A stretch of DNA of 64,000 bases from the NCBI GenBank assembly GCA_963842575.1, contig CAWJGS010000010.1:372001-436000 (forward strand), written 5' to 3'. Shown here piece after piece: positions 16,457 through 25,344 of this stretch. Under the pieces are notes generated by a model that saw only the letters and a program-made list of their open reading frames with translations, had not been told where the DNA came from and ran no database searches. The DNA comes from JACDER01 sp963842575. GTDB taxonomy: Bacteria; Actinomycetota; Thermoleophilia; Gaiellales; Gaiellaceae. Positions within the stretch are counted from its first letter, which is position 1; each line of letters opens with the position of its first letter. A program made the translations under genes and the position numbers.

Positions 16457-16702
16457 CTAGCTCGAGGCCCGAGCCGTCTGCTGCCGCCGTGCCGGCACGC
16501 GGTAGCCATGCTCCTGGCACAGGCTCCCGGGCCGCTCCTCGGTGAGCGCGTCGCAATACCCCTTGCCGTAGGCCGCGCGGATGAACGCTGCGACGACGTC
16601 CAGCTTCCATTCGCCGATCTCATAGGCCTCTCGCCAGAGGTCGGCCAGGCGCAGGTCGATGTCGAGCTCCAGCAGATCGATGCGGGAGGGGTTCTTGGGC
16701 AT
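16457..16702 (-). CDS. Conserved small protein of unknown function
   Basis: An 81-residue acidic-to-basic protein starting MPKNPSRIDLLELDIDLRLA, with a helical middle (WKLDVVAAFIRAAYGKGYCDAL) and two cysteines. No membrane segment or named domain is seen. The ATG at 16702 is supported by a TACGCT hexamer exactly 6 nt upstream; the reading frame is open further upstream but shows no coding character there. Divergent from the EamA gene. Confidence 0.65.
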   Translation of the reverse strand: MPKNPSRIDLLELDIDLRLADLWREAYEIGEWKLDVVAAFIRAAYGKGYCDALTEERPGSLCQEHGYRVPARRQQTARASS

Positions 16703-16708
16703 GGCAAA

Positions 16709-16714
16709 AGCGTA
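16709..16714 (-). promoter_or_regulatory. Leaderless-type -10 (TACGCT)
   Basis: TACGCT lies 6 nt before the ATG at 16702. It fixes the start of the 81-residue gene. Confidence 0.55.
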
Positions 16715-16743
16715 GGTCCCCGGTCGGACGACATGATCAGAGC

Positions 16744-17580
16744 ATGTCCGCGATCGCACTAGCACTCGGATCCGCCTTCGCCTGGGGCTGCGCGGACTTC
16801 CTCGGCGGGCTCCTCTCGCGTCGCGTCGCGGTCCTCGCCGTCACCGTCTGGTCGCAGGGCGCCGGGTTCGTCGCGCTCCTCGTGTGGCTGGCCGCCGACG
16901 GGTTCCAACTCGACGCGCGTGCCTTCTGGATCGCAGCGCTCGGCGGCCTCGGCGGCGGGATCGGTCTCGCCGCCTACTACAAGGCGCTCGCGGTCGGGAC
17001 GATGAGCGTCGTCGCGCCCGTCGCCGCCTGCGGGGCCGTGATCCCGTTCGGGATCTCGCTTGCCACCGGTGAACGGCCCTCCGGGCTCGCGCTGGGCGGG
17101 GCGGTGGTCGCTCTGGGAGGAGCTGTTCTCGCCTCGGCCGAGGAACGTCGTTCGGACGACGCGGGCCGGCGCCGCGGAGTCCTCCTCGCGGTCGCAGCCG
17201 CGATCGCGCTCGGCCTCTTCGTCTACTTCCTCGGCCTCGCGGGCGAGCACGGCGAGACGCTGTCCGCCCTCTTCGGCGCCCGCGTCGGATCGCTCTCCCT
17301 GCTGCTGGTCGCCGTGGCGGTCACCCGCGCCGCCCTCCGCGTCTCACCGCCGAGCCTCGCCGCGGCCGCCGGCATCGGGCTGGTCGACACGGGTGCGAAC
17401 GCGATGTTCGTCCTGGCGAGCGCCCGCGGGTACCTCTCGATCGTCTCGGTCCTGGCGTCGCTTTACCCGGTGGTTCCCGTCGTCGCGGGACACCTCTTCC
17501 TCTCGGAGCGCATCTCCTGGCCGCAACGGGCCGGCGTCGCCCTCGCCCTCGGCGGCGTCGCTGCCGTAGCGTATGGCTGA
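16744..17580 (+). CDS. EamA/DMT-family transporter
   Basis: A 278-residue inner-membrane protein with ten predicted helices in two EamA repeats (about 1-135 and 145-278). Typical elements include AFAWGCADFLGGLL at the start, AAYYKALAVGTMSVVAPVAA in repeat 1 and ARGYLSIVSVLASLYPVVPV in repeat 2. Family members export metabolites or amino acids; the substrate cannot be told here. Its stop overlaps the next gene's start (TGATG), so the two are co-translated. Confidence 0.85.
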   Translation: MSAIALALGSAFAWGCADFLGGLLSRRVAVLAVTVWSQGAGFVALLVWLAADGFQLDARAFWIAALGGLGGGIGLAAYYKALAVGTMSVVAPVAACGAVIPFGISLATGERPSGLALGGAVVALGGAVLASAEERRSDDAGRRRGVLLAVAAAIALGLFVYFLGLAGEHGETLSALFGARVGSLSLLLVAVAVTRAALRVSPPSLAAAAGIGLVDTGANAMFVLASARGYLSIVSVLASLYPVVPVVAGHLFLSERISWPQRAGVALALGGVAAVAYG

Positions 17581-18404
17581 TGGGAGAGATCCGATTCGGA
17601 CCGGCACGTGTGCCCTCGAGGGACAGCCCGGAGGCGGCGATCGACCTGCTGCTCGAGCGCGGCTACTCGGCGTGCGAGATCGACTTCGAGGGCAAGTTCT
17701 GGATGGACTACGACTGGGCCGGCCGCTTCGGCGAGCTCGCGCGCGAGAGCGGCATCGTCCTGTCGGTCCACGCCCCCATCGCCGGCTTCATGGGCCACGC
17801 CGAGCGCGGGAAGAAGCTCAACATGGCTACGGGCATGCTCGACCACTCGGCGGGGATCGCGAAGGCCGCCGGTGCCGAGCTGGTCGTCTTCCACCCGGGC
17901 TTCCTGCTGAACAGGACGCGCGAGGATGCGCTCGACTCCGTGGTGGAGCAGCTCGGCGAGCTGCGCGCGCGCCTGGAGGGCAAGGACCGCGGCGTCCCGT
18001 TCGGGGTCGAGGTCATGGGTCGCGTGCGCGAGCTGGGGACGATCGACGACGTGCTCGAGATCTCCCGCCGCGTCGGCTGGGTGCGGCCCGTGATCGATTT
18101 CGCGCACATGCACGCGACGAGCGACGGCGCCTTCACCGACTCGGCGATGTTCGCGGAAGTGCTGAAGCGCGCGGACGAGGTGCTCGAGCCCGGCGCGCCC
18201 TTCCACATCCACTTCTCGGACATCGCCTTCGCCAACCGCAACGAGACGAAGCACCTGCCGTACGGCGAGGGGACGCTGCGCGCCGAGCCGCTCGCGGAGG
18301 CACTCGCGCCGTTCGAGCGTCCCGCAACGGTGATCTCGGAGTCGCCGGACGAGGCGTCGAGTCAGGCGATCAAGGCGATCCTGTTGGCTACGAGGAGGGC
18401 GTGA
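17580..18404 (+). CDS. Deoxyribonuclease IV-like AP endonuclease (xylose isomerase-like TIM barrel)
   Basis: A 274-residue TIM-barrel protein of the endonuclease IV family, which cuts DNA at abasic sites. Metal-ligand strands are visible in order: SVHAPI, LVVFHPGF, PFGVEVMG, VIDFAHMHA and FHIHFSDI. The actinobacterial and archaeal branch is similarly short. It shares TGATG with the upstream EamA gene and overlaps the convergent cyclase/ATPase gene by 17 bp. A sugar isomerase-like role is a less likely alternative because of the FHIHFSDI and ISESP ends. Confidence 0.78.
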   Translation: MGEIRFGPARVPSRDSPEAAIDLLLERGYSACEIDFEGKFWMDYDWAGRFGELARESGIVLSVHAPIAGFMGHAERGKKLNMATGMLDHSAGIAKAAGAELVVFHPGFLLNRTREDALDSVVEQLGELRARLEGKDRGVPFGVEVMGRVRELGTIDDVLEISRRVGWVRPVIDFAHMHATSDGAFTDSAMFAEVLKRADEVLEPGAPFHIHFSDIAFANRNETKHLPYGEGTLRAEPLAEALAPFERPATVISESPDEASSQAIKAILLATRRA

Positions 18405-21318
18405 AGCCGACTTCGGCCAGGAGCTCGAAGCTCTCGAGCTTGGTTGCCTCGTCCCCCCGGCCGCGCTCGCGCAGGAACTTGTCGAGCTGGAACATGGTCT
18501 CGACCTGGCTGCGCTTGTGGTCGGTCTCGACCACGGTCGCGTGCGCCTCGCGCAGGAGCTGCTCCGCCTCCTCGTCGCGTCCCTGAGCGGCACGGACGAT
18601 TCCGAGGGCCATGGCCGTGGTCGCGAGCGAGGTCAGGTCCTGCGGCCCGACGGTGTGGCGCGCCTCGAGAGCCAGACGCTCTGCCTCGTCCAGCTTGTCC
18701 TGCTCGACCAGGAGCTGGGCCAGTGAGCGCTGCGACTCGCACAGCGTCGCGCGGTCCTCGAGCGGCGCGAGGATGCGGATGGATTCCCGCAGGAGGCGTT
18801 CCGCGCGCGCCACGTCGCCTTTCTGCCATGCAGCCCAGGCGGAGAAGTTGAGCGTGCGCCCGAGCGCCCACGAGGCGCCCACCTCCTCCAGGTACTTGCG
18901 CGCTTCCGCGAGCTGAGACTCGGCCTCCTCGTAGTCGCCGCGGGCGAGGTAGAGCTGTCCGAGGAAGCGGTGCGCGCGACCGAGAGCCGCGACGCTGCCG
19001 GTCTCCTCGGCGAGCGCCAGCGCCCGGTCGGCGAGCGGCTGCGCGCGGTCGAGCTCCAGCTGCCCGATGTAGACGCTCGCCAGCGTGTCCAGCACCTCGC
19101 TCTCCAGATCCTTACGGCCGATGTCCCGCGCGATGGCCAGGGCTTCTTCGGCAACCCGCTCCTCCGCGGCCAGGTCGCCGCGCGCCCAGGCGATGGTGGC
19201 GCTGATGCCGAGCGCGTCCACCCGGCCGACGTTGTCGTCCGGTTCGAGCACGTCGAGCGCCTTGCCGATGAGTCGCTCCGCGCGCGGAACATCCGCGTCG
19301 CGCACGACCGCGGCATCCGCCAGAGCGGTCAGGGCACGTCCCTGGATCCTGCGGTTTCCTTCCGCCTCTGCGGCCGCGCAGACCTCCTCCATCTCGCGCG
19401 AGACCACCGGGTAGTCGGTGATCCGCCAGGCCGCGCGTGCCGCCTCGTAGCGGCGCTCCAGCGTCGGCTCGAGCTCGAGGGCGCTGAGGAACAGGCGGCG
19501 GGCGGCGCGGTTCGCGTCGCGCGCGAATGCGCGGCGTCCCGCCTCGTCCAGAGCGGCCGCGGCCTCGGCGGCGAGCTCGCCCCCGACGTCGCCCTCGAGC
19601 TCCTTCTTCAAAGACGCCGCATGGTCGAGGTGGTAGGCGCGCACCTCGAGCAGCTCCTCGCCCGCGCGCTCCTTGAGCCACGACGCGAAGCGGAGGTGGT
19701 GGTCGGCGCGCTCGGACTTCGACAGGCCGCTGTAGGCGACCTCGCGGATGAGGACGTGCTTGAAGCGGTAAGCCGCCTCACCCGAGATCGAAGAGCGGCT
19801 CTCGGGGAGGATGAAGTCACGCAGCATCAGGCTCTCGAGCACGGGCTCGACGTCGAACTCCGGGGAGAGGTGAGAGAGCGCGCCGGTCCAGAACACGCGA
19901 CCGATTACCGCGGCACGGCGAAGCGCGCGCCGCTCGTCCGCGTCGAGACGGTCGATCCTGGCGGCGATGAGCGCCTGCACCGTGTCGGGGATGCGCTCGG
20001 GGGAGGCGTCGCCATCCTCTTCGACGAGCATGCGGATCGTCTCCTCGACGAACAGCGGGTTTCCGCCCGTTTTTTCGATCAGCGCGACGACGTCTTCCGG
20101 CGCGATCCCGGTACGCCGCAGGAGCGTCGAGATCATCTCCTCGACCTCCTCGGGCACCAGAGGCTCGAGCTCGATCGAGGTTGCGCGCACGCGGCCTCCG
20201 CCCCACCCGGGGCGAATGTCGAGCAGCTCCGGGCGGGCGAGGCAGAGGAGAAGCAGCGGCGCCTCGCGCACCCAGGCGGCGAGGTGCTCGATCAGCTCGA
20301 GCAGCGGCTCCTCCGCCCAGTGGATGTCCTCGAACACGAGGACGAGCGGTTGCACGTCGGCGAGCTTCTCCGACCACTCGCGGACGGCCCACGCGATCTC
20401 CTGCTGGCTCGACTGGCTCTGCACCGCCTCGAGCACCCCCGAGGCGAGGCCGAGGAGGTCGGCGATCGCCTCGTCCTCGCAGCAGACCTTCAGCTTCTCG
20501 ACGGCTTCCGCCACCGGCTCGTCGTCGGTGATCCCGGCGGAAACCTTGACCATCTCGGCGACCGGCCAGTACGTGATGCCCTCGCCGTACGGCAACGCAC
20601 GGCCGGCGAGGATCGTGGCCCCTTCGACCCCCTCCAGGAACTCGCGGGCGAGCCGGCTCTTGCCGACGCCCGGCTCTCCGTAGAGGGTGAAGACGTGCGC
20701 GCGGCGGTCGCGCGCGACGCGGGCAAAGGTGTTGTGCAGGAGGTCGAGCTCCTCGACGCGGCCAACGAGTGGCGCAGCGACGCTGACCGGGCGCGGTTCC
20801 TCGTCGGAGCAGACCACGCGGCGAGCCCAGACCTTGCGCTCGATCCCGCGCAGCTCGATCGGGCCTAGATCCTCGGTCTGGATCCCGTCGAGCGAGAGCC
20901 GGTGCGTGCCGGGGCCGATGAGGAGCTCCCCTGGCCCAGCGGCCTGCTGCAGGCGAACGGCGACGTTGATCGCCTCGCCCGTCGCAAAGGTCAGATCGGA
21001 CTCGTCGGAGACGATCTCGCCGGACTCGATCCCGACCCGCGCCTCCAGCTCGAGCTCGCGGACGTGCTCGAGGATGGCGAGCCCGGCGCGCACGGCGCGC
21101 AAGGCGTCGTCCTCGTGCGTCTGCGGAACGCCGAACGCGACCATGACCGAGTCGCCCGCGTAGCGGCCCATCGTGCCGCCGTGAGCCTCGACGCAGCCTC
21201 CCACGCCCTCGAGGAACCGGCGTACGCGTGTGCGCGCGACCTCCGGATCCGTTCCCGAGACAAGGGCAGTCGAGTCGACCAGGTCGACGAACATGACCGT
21301 TGCGAGCTTGCGCTCCAT
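18388..21318 (-). CDS. Class III cyclase-domain / AAA ATPase / TPR signalling protein
   Basis: A 976-residue cytoplasmic regulator-like protein. Residues 1-170 form a class III nucleotide cyclase domain with both metal aspartates (FVDLVDS and AGDS). A P-loop GEPGVGKS at 214-221 and VFEDIHWAEE follow in a STAND-type ATPase. About 560-970 are TPR repeats. In the cyclase domain the usual lysine of KxxGD is arginine (R52) and the second base-selecting aspartate is glutamate (E115), while N118 and R122 are kept. No DNA-binding domain is seen. The ATG at 21318 is preferred over the GTG at 21324 because a TAAACT hexamer is 7 nt upstream. Confidence 0.85.
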   Translation of the reverse strand: MERKLATVMFVDLVDSTALVSGTDPEVARTRVRRFLEGVGGCVEAHGGTMGRYAGDSVMVAFGVPQTHEDDALRAVRAGLAILEHVRELELEARVGIESGEIVSDESDLTFATGEAINVAVRLQQAAGPGELLIGPGTHRLSLDGIQTEDLGPIELRGIERKVWARRVVCSDEEPRPVSVAAPLVGRVEELDLLHNTFARVARDRRAHVFTLYGEPGVGKSRLAREFLEGVEGATILAGRALPYGEGITYWPVAEMVKVSAGITDDEPVAEAVEKLKVCCEDEAIADLLGLASGVLEAVQSQSSQQEIAWAVREWSEKLADVQPLVLVFEDIHWAEEPLLELIEHLAAWVREAPLLLLCLARPELLDIRPGWGGGRVRATSIELEPLVPEEVEEMISTLLRRTGIAPEDVVALIEKTGGNPLFVEETIRMLVEEDGDASPERIPDTVQALIAARIDRLDADERRALRRAAVIGRVFWTGALSHLSPEFDVEPVLESLMLRDFILPESRSSISGEAAYRFKHVLIREVAYSGLSKSERADHHLRFASWLKERAGEELLEVRAYHLDHAASLKKELEGDVGGELAAEAAAALDEAGRRAFARDANRAARRLFLSALELEPTLERRYEAARAAWRITDYPVVSREMEEVCAAAEAEGNRRIQGRALTALADAAVVRDADVPRAERLIGKALDVLEPDDNVGRVDALGISATIAWARGDLAAEERVAEEALAIARDIGRKDLESEVLDTLASVYIGQLELDRAQPLADRALALAEETGSVAALGRAHRFLGQLYLARGDYEEAESQLAEARKYLEEVGASWALGRTLNFSAWAAWQKGDVARAERLLRESIRILAPLEDRATLCESQRSLAQLLVEQDKLDEAERLALEARHTVGPQDLTSLATTAMALGIVRAAQGRDEEAEQLLREAHATVVETDHKRSQVETMFQLDKFLRERGRGDEATKLESFELLAEVGFTPSS

Positions 21319-21325
21319 CCCCACA

Positions 21326-21331
21326 AGTTTA
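21326..21331 (-). promoter_or_regulatory. Leaderless-type -10 (TAAACT)
   Basis: TAAACT lies 7 nt before the ATG at 21318 of the cyclase/ATPase gene, in the short gap after the anti-sigma-like gene. Confidence 0.5.
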
Positions 21332-21360
21332 AGAACGAATGAGGAAGCGCCGAACTTCCT

Positions 21361-22644
21361 TTACCGGAGCGGTTTCAGGCGCAGGAGAGTGCCCAGAATG
21401 TCCGTCTTCGTGTACGTGGGCGCGAGAATCGCGACGGAGTAGTCGCCGCGGTCGATCTCCACGGCGAGGCGCCCCGAGGGGGTGAAGTAGAAATGCGCCA
21501 CGTTGCCCTTGACCGGGACGGGCTTCGGCGGCGCCGAGGCCCGCGCAGTGAGGACGGAGGGCGGGACGACAGTCTTGAAGTTCCAGAGAGTGATGCGGCC
21601 GTAGCGGATGCGGTAGGCCGAGCCGGCATTCCAGTCGACGCGATCGATCGACTTCAGCTTGCGGAAGGCGAACTCCGGCCCGAGCCACAGGAGCGGCGGG
21701 TCGAGGCTGCGCGCCTGCGCCAGCGTGAGCCGCGTCTCGCCGAGCTTGCGCAGCCTCTTGCCAGAAGCGCTTCGTTGTTCGACCTTCGTCCCGCTCGGCA
21801 CAGGCATCTCGAGCCGCTCGAAGACCCGGCTGCGCGGAATGCGCTCGATGCTCTCGATCTCGATGCGCGAGACCGGTCGTCCCGCCTCGCGCCACTCGAT
21901 CAGCTTCGGCAGGAACGTGTGGGCGTCCACCGTCACCTCCTGCTCGATCCGCACGGCGTCGGGCAGGGTCTGGAGCGGGAGCGTCAGGCGGTAGACGTCT
22001 CCGTCGCGCTTGCTCGAGAGCGTCCCGTGCTGCTCGAGCGCGCGCCGGTAGAACGCGACGGGGTCGACCAGCTCCGCGCACCCGCTCGCGAAGGCGCGGC
22101 AGCTGGAGCCCACGAGCAGCAGGTGCTGCGCGGGCAGGAACCGGCGCATGCGGCCGTTCTCGACCAGGACCTCCTCGATGTGCCTGCCGCCGGCCAGCTG
22201 CACCCAGTGCGCGACGCCGCGCGACGAGTCCAGCCAGACGGTGCGCGTGGAGGAGGGGAACAGGCCCGGGACGGCCGGAACGATCCTCTCCTTGATCTGC
22301 AGGATCGAGCTCGAGCCGCCCAGCGCGGACAGCGCCTTTGCCTCGACGTCCGTTCCGGGGACGCGAACGAGGGTGAAGACGACGACCGCCACCGCAGCCG
22401 CCGCGACGGCGCCGAAGGCGAGCGCGAGCCGCGAAGCAGGTCGGCTCGAAGGCTGGCGCTCGAGACGCGGGCGTACCCGCGCGAGCTCGCGCTCGATCTC
22501 CCCGTCCGGAACCTGGAAGCGCGCCGGTTCGGTTGCCTGCTCGAGCACCGTGACGAGCGTCGCGACGTCGCCCTCCGGCCGTTCCCGGCCGTCCAGCGCG
22601 CGCGCGAGCCGCGCGGCGAGCGCCTGTTCCTCACGCCGGGACAT
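21361..22644 (-). CDS. Membrane protein, probable anti-sigma factor partner
   Basis: A 427-residue protein with a cytoplasmic N-terminus of about 75 residues (MSRREEQALAARLARALDGRER), one transmembrane helix (LALAFGAVAAAAVAVVVFTLV at about 73-93) and a large outer domain (KERIVPAVPGLFPSSTRTVWL, then FTPSGRLAVEIDRGDYSVAIL). This layout and its overlap of 14 bp with an ECF sigma gene suggest a membrane anti-sigma factor. No zinc-binding HxxxCxxC motif is seen, so the call is by context. The ATG at 22644 is chosen over GTG at 22650. Confidence 0.65.
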   Translation of the reverse strand: MSRREEQALAARLARALDGRERPEGDVATLVTVLEQATEPARFQVPDGEIERELARVRPRLERQPSSRPASRLALAFGAVAAAAVAVVVFTLVRVPGTDVEAKALSALGGSSSILQIKERIVPAVPGLFPSSTRTVWLDSSRGVAHWVQLAGGRHIEEVLVENGRMRRFLPAQHLLLVGSSCRAFASGCAELVDPVAFYRRALEQHGTLSSKRDGDVYRLTLPLQTLPDAVRIEQEVTVDAHTFLPKLIEWREAGRPVSRIEIESIERIPRSRVFERLEMPVPSGTKVEQRSASGKRLRKLGETRLTLAQARSLDPPLLWLGPEFAFRKLKSIDRVDWNAGSAYRIRYGRITLWNFKTVVPPSVLTARASAPPKPVPVKGNVAHFYFTPSGRLAVEIDRGDYSVAILAPTYTKTDILGTLLRLKPLR

Positions 22645-23161
22645 GCACACCTGCCTGCTCTAGCTGCGTCCGGAGCCGCCGGGCCGAGCGGAGCATCAGC
22701 ATCTGGCAGGAGCCGACGCTCCTTCCCGTCAGCCGGGCGACCTCGGCAAACGAGTAGCCCTCCACCAGCCGCAGGTGGACGACAAGCTGGTGGTCGGGCG
22801 GAAGGCTCTTCAGCGCGCGGGCCAGAGCCTGCCGGTCCGGGATTGCCTCGGTCGGGTCCGGCGTCGCGGGCTCCGCGAGCTCCGGGGAGAGCACCTCGCG
22901 GCTCCGCTTCCTCAACGAATCGGCAGCCATGTTCGCCGCCACGCGGTAGAGCCAGGCGAGCACGGGGCGACCGCGCCAGCGGAGGCCTGGAACCCGCTTG
23001 AAGGCTTCGAGGAAGACCTCGGAGGCGAGATCGGCCGCCTCCTCGCGCGAGCCGAGCCGCACGCTGAGGTAGCGGACGATCTCCGGATAGTGCTCCCGGA
23101 ACAGGCCGTCGAAGTCGCGCTGCTCACGACGAAACCGTTGTTCGCCACCGAGGTCCTCCAC
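22631..23161 (-). CDS. ECF-type RNA polymerase sigma factor
   Basis: A 176-residue sigma-70 family protein. Region 2 is FDGLFREHYPEIVRYLSVRL through RPVLAWLYRVAANMAADSLRKR; region 4 is ALKSLPPDHQLVVHLRLVEGYSFAEVARLTGRSVGSCQMLMLRSARRLR. It directs polymerase to a small regulon, probably under control of the membrane protein encoded just downstream. The GTG at 23161 lies 6 bases after the preceding stop. The frame is open upstream without coding character. Confidence 0.88.
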   Translation of the reverse strand: MEDLGGEQRFRREQRDFDGLFREHYPEIVRYLSVRLGSREEAADLASEVFLEAFKRVPGLRWRGRPVLAWLYRVAANMAADSLRKRSREVLSPELAEPATPDPTEAIPDRQALARALKSLPPDHQLVVHLRLVEGYSFAEVARLTGRSVGSCQMLMLRSARRLRTQLEQAGVHVPA

Positions 23162-23166
23162 GTTCC

Positions 23167-23913
23167 TTAGGTCATTTTCCTCAGCTTCGCCAGCCCGAGC
23201 ACGCCGATCGCCGCGATCGCGCCCACGCCGAGGCCGGCTAGGAGGGTGCCATCGACGCCGCCACCCGAGCCCGCGCTGGCCTTCGAATTGAGCGAGGCGC
23301 GGCTCATCACGAGCTTGCCGAGGGCGGCGGGCAGGGTGTAGTAGCCATCGGACCGGATCAGCAGGTGGTGCTTGGCGTCGTACCGCAGGACCACGGTCCC
23401 CCTCACCCACGGATTGGGCGTCGCCGCCGTCAGCTTGATCGAGATCGGGTGGAGCTTCGCCCGCGGAAACGCCCGGTAGCGGAGGTTCCCGAACAGGCGC
23501 AGGTACGAGCTGGGGTCGGCCGCCGTCCTGCCCTTGACGGTCACCTTCGAGAGCTGCGGCGTGAACGCGTCGATCCCGGCGGCGGTTTTCTGCATCCCAG
23601 ACAGGTCGCCCGGCTTCCACCACGAGCCCGCCACGTCGCCCTGGAAGCGGATCCAGCCCGAGTCGGGCAGCCAGTACGCCTGCTCCCGGTGGATGACCGT
23701 TCCACCCTCGCCGAAACGCAGCTCCACTTCGTAGTACGGGCCGGGTGTGGTCCGGCTGGCTGCCTGGCTCGAGTCGATGGCGACGTGCTCGGAGCTCTCG
23801 TTGCATCCCGACGCGCCGCAGATCTTCAGGCCCACGATCTCCTTGGCCTGGGCCGTCCCCGCCAGGGCCAGCAGGCCGGCCGTCGCGAGGGCGAGCAGTG
23901 CGAACTTTCTCAT
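23167..23913 (-). CDS. Exported membrane-anchored protein in a sigma-factor operon
   Basis: A 248-residue protein of unknown function. A signal peptide (MRKFALLALATAGLLALAGTAQA) precedes a domain with paired cysteines (KICGASGC) and many aromatic residues, and the C-terminus is a membrane helix followed by KLRKM. An outer-surface anchored protein is therefore likely. GGAAGGAG 5 nt before the ATG is a good ribosome site. It heads the operon that continues with the ECF sigma factor and the anti-sigma-like gene, so it may be a sensor input or regulon member. Confidence 0.7.
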   Translation of the reverse strand: MRKFALLALATAGLLALAGTAQAKEIVGLKICGASGCNESSEHVAIDSSQAASRTTPGPYYEVELRFGEGGTVIHREQAYWLPDSGWIRFQGDVAGSWWKPGDLSGMQKTAAGIDAFTPQLSKVTVKGRTAADPSSYLRLFGNLRYRAFPRAKLHPISIKLTAATPNPWVRGTVVLRYDAKHHLLIRSDGYYTLPAALGKLVMSRASLNSKASAGSGGGVDGTLLAGLGVGAIAAIGVLGLAKLRKMT

Positions 23914-23973
23914 GGTGTCTCCTTCCGCTCGATGCCCCTATATCCGGGCGGCGGGGGGAAAGCTCACGGCCGA

Positions 23974-23979
23974 TACGAT
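23974..23979 (+). promoter_or_regulatory. Leaderless-type -10 (TACGAT)
   Basis: TACGAT is exactly 6 nt before the GTG at 23986 of the phosphomannomutase gene and supports that start over the much longer open frame upstream. Confidence 0.6.
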
Positions 23980-23985
23980 CGTCGC

Positions 23986-25344
23986 GTGCTCGATCCCAAG
24001 GTCTTCAAGGCGTACGACGTGCGCGGGATCTATGGCGACGAGCTGGACGAGGAGGGCGCCTACGCGATCGGCCGCGCCTACGCCGCGCAGTTCGAGCCGA
24101 AGCGGATCGCGGTCGGACGGGACATGCGCGCTTCGGCCCCGTCCATGTCCAGCGCCGTCATGTCCGGAGTGGCCGAGTCGGGGACCGAGGTACTCGACCT
24201 CGGAATGGTCGGCACCGAGATGGTGTATTTCGCGGTCGGCTCGCTCGGCCTCGACGGCGGCATCGCCGTCACCGCCTCGCACAACCCGAAGCAGTACACG
24301 GGGATGAAGATCGTCCGCGAAGGCGCGCTGCCCGTCGGCGGCGAATCGGGGCTGCTGGACATCCGCGACCGGGCTGTGGAGCTCGTGGAAAACCGGGGTC
24401 AGACCCCTGTTGAAGGCCTCGAAGAAAAGATTCAGTCTTACGACATCTGGCCGGCGTACGTCGATCGCGTCCTGTCGTTCGTCGACGTCGAAGAGATCAA
24501 GCCGCTCCGCGTCGTGATCGACGCCGCCAACGGGATGGGCGGCGCGATGCTCCCGCCCGTCCTGGAGCGTCTGCCGATCGAGGCCGTCCGCTGCTACTTC
24601 GACCCGGACGGCACCTTCCCGAACCACGAGCCGAACCCGCTGCTGCCGGAGAACCGCGAGTTCATCGTGCAGAAGACGCTCGAGGAGCGCGCCGACCTCG
24701 GAGTCGCCTTCGACGGGGACGCCGACCGCTGCTTCTTCGTCGACGACACGGGCGAGTTCGTCCCCGGCGACTTCGCCACGGCGCTCCTGGCCGAGTCGAT
24801 CCTCGAGAAGGAGCCCGGGGCGAAGATCATCTACGACGTACGCGCCAGCTGGGCCGTCCCCGAGACGATCGAACGGGCCGGCGGCATTCCCGTCAAAAGC
24901 CGCGTCGGGCACGCCTTCATCAAGCTGGTCATGCGCCAGGAGGGCGCGGCCTTCGGCGGAGAGGTCTCCGGGCACTACTACTTCCGCGACTTCTCGCAGG
25001 CCGACTCGGGCGTCATACCGTTCCTGCTCATGCTCGAGCTCATGTCGAAGAAGGGGCAGAAGCTGTCCGAGATCCTCCGCCCCTTCCGCGAGCGCTACTT
25101 CATCACCGGCGAGCTGAACACGCCGGTCGCGGACGTGAACGACGTCCTACAGCGGCTGGAGCAGCGCTACGCACAAGAAGGCACGGTTTCACACCTGGAC
25201 GGCGTCTCGGTGGACGCCGACGGCTGGCACATGAACGTCCGCCCCTCCAACACCGAGCCGCTCCTCCGCCTCAACCTCGAGGCGCGCACGAAGGAGCAGA
25301 TGGAGCTGAAGCGGGACGAGGTGCTGACCGAGATCCGCGCGTGA
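23986..25344 (+). CDS. manB: Phosphomannomutase/phosphoglucomutase
   Basis: Interconverts hexose 6-phosphate and 1-phosphate (mannose and/or glucose) for sugar-nucleotide and wall polymer synthesis. The protein has 452 residues, the usual length. Phosphohexomutase motifs are present: FKAYDVRGIYGDEL at the start, the phosphoserine loop TASHNP at about 96, the metal loop FDGDADR at about 243, GEVSGHYYF in the sugar-binding domain and RPSNTEPLLRLN in the phosphate-binding domain. The stop overlaps the next gene's GTG as GTGA. Confidence 0.92.
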   Translation: MLDPKVFKAYDVRGIYGDELDEEGAYAIGRAYAAQFEPKRIAVGRDMRASAPSMSSAVMSGVAESGTEVLDLGMVGTEMVYFAVGSLGLDGGIAVTASHNPKQYTGMKIVREGALPVGGESGLLDIRDRAVELVENRGQTPVEGLEEKIQSYDIWPAYVDRVLSFVDVEEIKPLRVVIDAANGMGGAMLPPVLERLPIEAVRCYFDPDGTFPNHEPNPLLPENREFIVQKTLEERADLGVAFDGDADRCFFVDDTGEFVPGDFATALLAESILEKEPGAKIIYDVRASWAVPETIERAGGIPVKSRVGHAFIKLVMRQEGAAFGGEVSGHYYFRDFSQADSGVIPFLLMLELMSKKGQKLSEILRPFRERYFITGELNTPVADVNDVLQRLEQRYAQEGTVSHLDGVSVDADGWHMNVRPSNTEPLLRLNLEARTKEQMELKRDEVLTEIRA

